Made by a program: the position numbers and the translations under genes
Notes under the pieces: generated by a model
What the model was told of the DNA's origin: nothing
The model's database searches: none
Seen by the model: the letters and a program-made list of their open reading frames with translations, nothing else
Origin: Clostridium sp. N3C
GTDB taxonomy: Bacteria > Bacillota > Clostridia > Clostridiales > Clostridiaceae
Length of the DNA: 64,000 nucleotides
Reading direction: 5' to 3'
Assembly: GCF_900095445.1 (NCBI RefSeq)
Contig: NZ_FMJL01000001.1
Span: 62,001 to 126,000, forward strand
Shown: positions 59,576 to 64,000 of the stretch, piece by piece
Layout: each line of letters starts with the position of its first letter
How positions within the stretch are numbered: the first letter of the stretch is position 1

Positions 59576-60673
59576 TTATACATTAAATCTAAAGTTAACT
59601 ACATCTCCATCCTGCATTACATAGTCTTTTCCTTCTAATCTGTAGTATCCTTTTTCTTTAGCAGCGGCTTCAGAACCACATTCAACTAATTTATCATAGC
59701 TTATAATTTCAGCTCTTATGAAGCCCCTTTCTATATCAGAATGGATTTTTCCAGCAGCTTGAGGAGCCTTTGTTCCTATTTTGATAGTCCAAGCTCTTAC
59801 TTCCTGTTCACCAGCAGTTAAAAAGCTCATTAGACCTAATAGTTTGTAACTAGAGCTAATTAGTTTATCTAAACCAGTTTCTTCTAAACCATAGTCTGCT
59901 AATAGCTCTCTTTTTTCTTCTTCATCTAAGGAAGATAATTCTTCCTCAAGTTTTGCACATACTACTATAACTTCAGAGTTTTCCTTTGATGCAAATTCTT
60001 TGATTTGCTTAACATATTCGTTTTCTAAATTTCCACTCATTAAGTCATCTTCAGAAATATTAGCTACATATAGTACTGGTTTAGAGGTTAGTAAGAAATA
60101 TCCTTTTATAAGTTCATTTTCATCTTCGTTTACCTCTAGGGTTCTTACAGGGTTACCTGCTTCTAAATGGGCTTTAAGTCTTTCCTGTAACTCTAATTCA
60201 GTCTTAGCTTTTTTATCTCCAGAACGAGCTAATTTAACAGTTTTTTCAATTCTTCTATCTAAAACTTCAATATCGGAGAAGATAAGCTCAAGATTGATAG
60301 TTTCAATATCTCTAATAGGATCTACAGATCCATCTACGTGAACAACGTTATCATCTTTGAAGGCTCTTACTACGTGAACTATAGCAGCTACTTCACGGAT
60401 ATGAGATAAAAACTTATTTCCAAGGCCTTCTCCTTGGCTTGCACCCTTTACAAGTCCTGCTATATCATAAAATTCAATAGAAGCATGAACTTTCTTTTTT
60501 GAGTTATACATTTTCTCTAAAACATCTAGCCTTTTATCCGGTACTGCCACTACGCCAACATTAGGCTCAATAGTGCAGAAAGGATAATTAGCAGACTCAG
60601 CACCAGCTTGGGTAATTGCGTTAAATAATGTACTCTTACCTACGTTTGGTAAACCAACTATTCCTAACTTCAT
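59576..60673 (-). CDS. ychF: Redox-regulated ATPase YchF (Obg family)
   Basis: 365 residues, full length. MKLGIVGLPNVGKSTLFNAI is the P-loop start, AESANYPFCTIEPNVGVV is the switch region, IEFYDIAGLVKGASQGEGLG follows, and the C-terminal TGS domain holds VRAWTIKIGTKAPQAAGKIH and the final YVMQDGDVVNFRFNV. NxxE-type base recognition makes the family prefer ATP. It binds ribosomes and is linked to stress responses. Gene on the minus strand. Confidence 0.97.
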   Translation of the reverse strand: MKLGIVGLPNVGKSTLFNAITQAGAESANYPFCTIEPNVGVVAVPDKRLDVLEKMYNSKKKVHASIEFYDIAGLVKGASQGEGLGNKFLSHIREVAAIVHVVRAFKDDNVVHVDGSVDPIRDIETINLELIFSDIEVLDRRIEKTVKLARSGDKKAKTELELQERLKAHLEAGNPVRTLEVNEDENELIKGYFLLTSKPVLYVANISEDDLMSGNLENEYVKQIKEFASKENSEVIVVCAKLEEELSSLDEEEKRELLADYGLEETGLDKLISSSYKLLGLMSFLTAGEQEVRAWTIKIGTKAPQAAGKIHSDIERGFIRAEIISYDKLVECGSEAAAKEKGYYRLEGKDYVMQDGDVVNFRFNV

Positions 60674-60725
60674 CTATGTACATTCCTTTCTTAACTAAAT
60701 CTTTCATACAAAATGCCATTTTTTA

Positions 60726-60754
60726 ATTATACCTTAGGAGCGATTTTATTTCAA
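60726..60754 (-). promoter_or_regulatory. Sigma-A type promoter for ychF
   Basis: Reading the minus strand: TTGAAA (60754-60749), a 17-base spacer, a perfect TATAAT (60731-60726), 53 bp before the ychF start. Confidence 0.75.
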
Positions 60755-60851
60755 CTTTCATTATGCATTAAAAAAAAGCCTGTATTCATTAAGGAATTTG
60801 TGGCAAAATATAATATATGTAACTGGAAATAAAATTAGGAAGGAGAAAATT

Positions 60852-62072
60852 ATGGACAACATAAATATAATTAAATCTGATAAGTTTAAGAATAATGCCC
60901 TTTCTTTAATTATACCTTTAGATTTGGATGATAGGGTTACAGAATATAATTTAATAGCAGCATTGCTGAAGAGAGGTACTAAGAAGTATCCTACAAGCAA
61001 GGCTATATGGGAACATTTACAAAATCTTTACGGTGCTGTTTTTGATATTGTGGTATCAAAAAAAGGTGAAAAATTATTTTTAAATTTTTATATACAATGT
61101 ATCAATAATGCCTTTGCTTTAAAAGGGGAAAATCTTTTAAAGGAAGCCTTGAATTTTCTTTATGAGGTGGTTAATAATCCACTAATTAGTGAAAAGGGCT
61201 TTGATGAAAGTTACTTTGAAACAGAGAAAGAAAACTTAAGGGATTTAATCAACTCTAGAATGGATAATAAAGATGGCTATGCCTTAGAAAGAGTACAAGA
61301 AATATTAACTGATGGAGAGCCTTATGCTATATATAAATACGGTGACGTAGAAAAATTAAATACCATTAAGAATAAAGATTTACCTTCTCTTTGGAAAGAG
61401 ATCTACAACAATAATCCTAGATATCTTTTTGCCTGTGGTAATATTGACGAAAAAGCCCTTGGAGATAAGGTTGCCTTGTTAGCAAATAACACTGGAAAGG
61501 AAATTGCTATTCCTAAGACTTCTTTTAAGAGGGAAGTTAAAGAGGTAAAAGAAGTTATGGATGTGAATCAAGGAAAGCTTTGCTTAGGTTATAGAACTAA
61601 TACCACTATATTCAATGGAGATTACTTTGCTCTTTCTGTTATGAATTCTATACTAGGTGGAGGACCCCATTCAAAATTATTTAATGAGGTTAGAGAAAAA
61701 AATAGTTTGGCCTACTATAGCTATTCTTTTATAGAAAAATTTAAGGGATTACTTATAATATCCTGTGGTATAGATTCTAGCAACTATGAAAAGGCAACTA
61801 CCATTTGCAAGGAGCAAGTGGAAGCAATAAAGGCGGGAAAGATTAGCAATGAAGAAATATATAGCGCAAAGAAAAAGCTTATTAGCGATTTAAGAACCTT
61901 AACGGATTCTCAATATTCCTATATAGATTACATTTCAACCTTAAGAGCTTATGGCATACAATACAATATTGAGGATATAATTAGGGAGTTAGATAAGGTT
62001 GATATTGATAGGGTAGTTCAATGTGCAAATACAATAGAATTAAATGCTATTTATTTTATGGCAAAACAATAG
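60852..62072 (+). CDS. M16-family peptidase homologue, YfmF type (no zinc motif)
   Basis: 406 residues from the ATG at 60852, set by AAGGAG (60840-60845); an in-frame GTG at 60798 is far from any ribosome site. M16 fold: LIAALLKRGTKKYPTSKAIW in place of the zinc helix, and GGGPHSKLFNEVREKNSLAY in the second half. The HxxEH zinc motif is absent, so this is the inactive partner. It is paired with the active YfmH-type gene 15 bp downstream. In B. subtilis the YfmF/YfmH pair is linked to modification of elongation factor P; others view them as peptide-processing proteins. Confidence 0.9.
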   Translation: MDNINIIKSDKFKNNALSLIIPLDLDDRVTEYNLIAALLKRGTKKYPTSKAIWEHLQNLYGAVFDIVVSKKGEKLFLNFYIQCINNAFALKGENLLKEALNFLYEVVNNPLISEKGFDESYFETEKENLRDLINSRMDNKDGYALERVQEILTDGEPYAIYKYGDVEKLNTIKNKDLPSLWKEIYNNNPRYLFACGNIDEKALGDKVALLANNTGKEIAIPKTSFKREVKEVKEVMDVNQGKLCLGYRTNTTIFNGDYFALSVMNSILGGGPHSKLFNEVREKNSLAYYSYSFIEKFKGLLIISCGIDSSNYEKATTICKEQVEAIKAGKISNEEIYSAKKKLISDLRTLTDSQYSYIDYISTLRAYGIQYNIEDIIRELDKVDIDRVVQCANTIELNAIYFMAKQ

Positions 62073-62087
62073 GAGGGAAGTGAGTTC

Positions 62088-63353
62088 ATGCTGGAAAGAA
62101 TATATTTTGATACTGTAAAAGAAGAAATGTATACAGGAGTTATTAATGGGCTCAGAACTTATGTAATACCTAAGAGGGGATATACAAAGAGTTTTGCTAT
62201 GATTACTACAAAGTTTGGGTCCAATGATATAGAATTTGCTAAAAAAGGAGAATCTATGAAGGAATATCCAAAAGGGATAGCTCATTTCTTAGAACATAAG
62301 CTCTTTGAAGAAGAGAAAGGTAATGTTTTTAATAGATTTGCAGAAATGGGAGCTTCTCCAAATGCCTATACAAACTCTGAGATAACTACCTATTATTTTA
62401 CTTGTACAGAGGGATTCAAGGAGAATTTAGAATTACTTGTGAAGTTTGTATATAACCCTTATTTAACAGAAGAGAATGTAAATAAGGAGAAGGGGATTAT
62501 AGAACAGGAAATTAGAATGTACGATGACAATCCTGGTTTTAGGGTATATTTTAATGCCTTAGAAAGCATGTATCATAGTCATCCAGTTCGCTATGATATA
62601 GCTGGAACGGTAGAGTCAATTTATGAAATTACCCCAGAGCTTTTGTATGAATGCTATAATACCTTCTATGTGCCAGAAAATATGGTTATAACCATAGTAG
62701 GGGATGTAGATATAGAAGAAATAGAAAAAGTATTGGAAAAAACAGTGCCACAGGATAGGAATAGTGCGGATTTTATTGTAAAAAACTACAGCGAGGAAAG
62801 TAAAGTTAATCAAAGAAAAGTACATAAGAAAATGGGACTTAGTATACCAAACTTTATAATAGGATTTAAAGATGATCCAAAAGGTATTGATAAAAGTAAT
62901 TTTCTAAGAAGAAAGTTGCAGATGGACATTATTAGTAGATTGCTATTTAGTAGAAGTTCAGCTTTATATGAAGAAATGTATAGTAGTGGTTTAATAAATG
63001 AAAGTTTTAGTTATGAGTATTCTTTGGAAGAGGATTATTGCCATCTATTAATAGGTGGAGAGAGCAGAGAACCAGAAAAGGTTATGGAAAAAATTAAGCA
63101 GTATATAAGAGAAAAGGTTGATATAGTAAATAGTGAAGATTTTCAAAGAGTAAAGAAAATGATGATAGGTTCCTTTATAAGCAGGTTTAACAATATAGAG
63201 GGCCTTGGCAATTTTGTGAAAGATTACTTTATAAGAGGAATTAATCCCTTTGATTATTACCACATATTAAAGGATATAAATGAGGATGAAGTTATTAGTA
63301 GACTTCGATATTTAAATAATGATGATAGATGGTGTATATCAATTGTAGATTAA
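62088..63353 (+). CDS. M16-family zinc peptidase, YfmH type
   Basis: 421 residues. The inverted zinc motif HFLEHKLFEE (HxxEH) is present, with the further Glu in EKGIIEQEIRMYDDNPGFR. It shows PNAYTNSEITTYYFTCTEGF and SFSYEYSLEEDYCHLLIGG in the usual order. It is probably the catalytic half of a dimer with the protein encoded at 60852. AGGAGGG precedes the ATG (62088). Confidence 0.94.
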   Translation: MLERIYFDTVKEEMYTGVINGLRTYVIPKRGYTKSFAMITTKFGSNDIEFAKKGESMKEYPKGIAHFLEHKLFEEEKGNVFNRFAEMGASPNAYTNSEITTYYFTCTEGFKENLELLVKFVYNPYLTEENVNKEKGIIEQEIRMYDDNPGFRVYFNALESMYHSHPVRYDIAGTVESIYEITPELLYECYNTFYVPENMVITIVGDVDIEEIEKVLEKTVPQDRNSADFIVKNYSEESKVNQRKVHKKMGLSIPNFIIGFKDDPKGIDKSNFLRRKLQMDIISRLLFSRSSALYEEMYSSGLINESFSYEYSLEEDYCHLLIGGESREPEKVMEKIKQYIREKVDIVNSEDFQRVKKMMIGSFISRFNNIEGLGNFVKDYFIRGINPFDYYHILKDINEDEVISRLRYLNNDDRWCISIVD

Positions 63354-63362
63354 AAAATTTTT

Positions 63363-63393
63363 AAAACCCTTCAAAAAAAGAAGGGTTTTTTAT
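63363..63393 (+). terminator. Intrinsic terminator after the yfmH-type gene
   Basis: Stem AAAACCCTTC (63363-63372) / GAAGGGTTTT (63380-63389) with a 7-A loop, then TTTATTTTTA. Confidence 0.9.
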
Positions 63394-63417
63394 TTTTATA
63401 TAGAATTGTAATATCTA

Positions 63418-63464
63418 GTGGTTGAAAGTGGAGTGAAGTGGAGCAAATTTCATAAAAAGTGGAG
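63418..63464 (+). promoter_or_regulatory. MraZ box: GTGGNN direct repeats before mraZ
   Basis: GTGGTT (63418-63423), GTGGAG (63428-63433) and GTGGAG (63438-63443) have an exact 10-bp period with 4-base spacers. A fourth GTGGAG (63459-63464) is 21 bp further. MraZ is known to bind such helical-phase repeats before its own operon and control the division cluster. Confidence 0.85.
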
Positions 63465-63542
63465 TAAGTATATAAAATCTTATAGATATCAAATTAATAA
63501 GGCTTGGATTTGATATCTAGCATAATCACTCTGAGGTGTAAT

Positions 63543-63971
63543 ATGTTTATAGGTGAGTATCAACATGCCATCGACAATAAAAATAGAATGATTATACCAG
63601 CTAAGTTTAGAGAAGAATTAGGAACTAAGTTTGTTCTTACAAAAGGCTTGGATGGCTGTTTATATGCTTACACCATGGAGGAATGGAAAGTTATGGAGGA
63701 AAAACTGAAGAAGCTTCCACTTACAAGCAAAGATGCTAGAGCCTTTGTTAGATTCTTTTTTTCAGGAGCTAATGAAGTAGAGCCTGATAAACAAGGAAGA
63801 GTGCTTATTCCTCAAAATTTATTAGAATATGCCGCTATTGAAAAGGAAATAGTAAGTATAGGTGTATCTACAAGAATTGAAATTTGGAGTAAGGCTAGAT
63901 GGGACGAATATAATAATTCAGATATTAATTTCGATGAAATTGCTGAAAAGATGAGCGAATTAGGCATATAA
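63543..63971 (+). CDS. mraZ: Transcriptional regulator MraZ
   Basis: 142 residues from the ATG at 63543, placed by TGAGGTG (63531-63537), giving the standard [20 protein letters not shown]. Two AbrB-like SpoVT/MraZ domains are seen; the second starts [20 protein letters not shown]. It is the first gene of the division and cell-wall (dcw) cluster and binds its own promoter. The MraZ box lies upstream, and rsmH follows at 12 bp. Confidence 0.97.
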   Translation: MFIGEYQHAIDNKNRMIIPAKFREELGTKFVLTKGLDGCLYAYTMEEWKVMEEKLKKLPLTSKDARAFVRFFFSGANEVEPDKQGRVLIPQNLLEYAAIEKEIVSIGVSTRIEIWSKARWDEYNNSDINFDEIAEKMSELGI

Positions 63972-63983
63972 GAGGGGAAGAGT

Positions 63984-64000
63984 ATGGAGTTTAAACATAT
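63984..64000 (+). CDS. rsmH: Start of rsmH (16S rRNA m4C1402 methyltransferase), cut by window end
   Basis: Only five codons and two bases are visible: ATG GAG TTT AAA CAT (MEFKH), the usual start of RsmH (MraW). AGAGGGGAAG (63971-63980) is the ribosome site. Position after mraZ makes the call strong. Confidence 0.8.

Noticed and set aside
1..64000. CRISPR arrays, tRNA, rRNA, insertion sequences or prophage
   Set aside because: No regular spaced repeats, cloverleaf arms, rRNA segments, transposase or integrase reading frames were seen anywhere in the window.

Overview
The window is AT-rich DNA that reads as a chromosomal segment of a low-GC, motile Clostridium-type Firmicute. The evidence is the gene order, the natural FliR-FlhB fusion, CheC/FliY-type chemotaxis, FliW-CsrA, a SwrD-like gene, a sigma-D regulon, strong AGGAGG ribosome sites and several TTG starts. 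No species is claimed. About 49 kb is one flagellar/chemotaxis supercluster. The last 15 kb holds housekeeping genes ending at the start of the mraZ-rsmH division cluster.

Layout. (1) 1-4835: end of a chemotaxis/switch operon, cheA (partial)-cheC-cheY-cheW-fliM-fliY, closed by a terminator. (2) 5053-13272: a late operon behind a sigma-D-type promoter: flgM, flgN, flgK, flgL, fliW, csrA, flaG, a Lys-rich orphan, fliS, fliD and a FliT-like gene. (3) 13273-14441: a tandemly duplicated sigma-D promoter region, a structured leader with CsrA-type sites, and the main flagellin gene. (4) 14507-23244: a seven-gene flagellin-modification island (three glycosyltransferases, one with a methyltransferase-like middle; an ATP-grasp ligase; two DegT-type PLP enzymes; a GNAT acetyltransferase). 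(5) 23647-24507: a second, divergent flagellin with its own sigma-D-like promoter. (6) 24885-49386: the long early/middle operon for basal body, hook, stator, export apparatus, placement GTPases, a PilZ protein, sigD, two small membrane proteins, two distal-rod genes and an Asn/Tyr-rich orphan. (7) 49491-64000: a CbiB-like membrane protein, a VanZ-family protein, a CBS-type pyrophosphatase, a Ca-type P-ATPase, a small conserved protein, a Lon-like protease with a lost P-loop, YchF, a YfmF/YfmH peptidase pair, mraZ and the start of rsmH.

How it fits together. The window carries both halves of two checkpoints. SigD and its anti-sigma factor FlgM control late genes through sites of the form TAAA-N15-CGATAA, seen before flgM and (twice) before fliC, with weaker matches before the glycosylation island and the second flagellin. 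FliW and CsrA are encoded upstream of a flagellin leader that shows the two expected CsrA-type sites. The modification island between the two flagellins very likely decorates flagellin.

Main points for a second look: a one-base frameshift in a T7 tract that breaks fliR-flhB after codon 27; a 162-bp tandem duplication that doubles the fliC promoter and left a dead copy of a gene end; an flgE leader that can fold to hide its ribosome site and shows a GGA-bearing loop; a small membrane-protein gene that seems to start with ATT; a GT-methyltransferase-TPR fusion; and a Lon-like protein whose P-loop is gone. Everything here was read by eye, without database searches.
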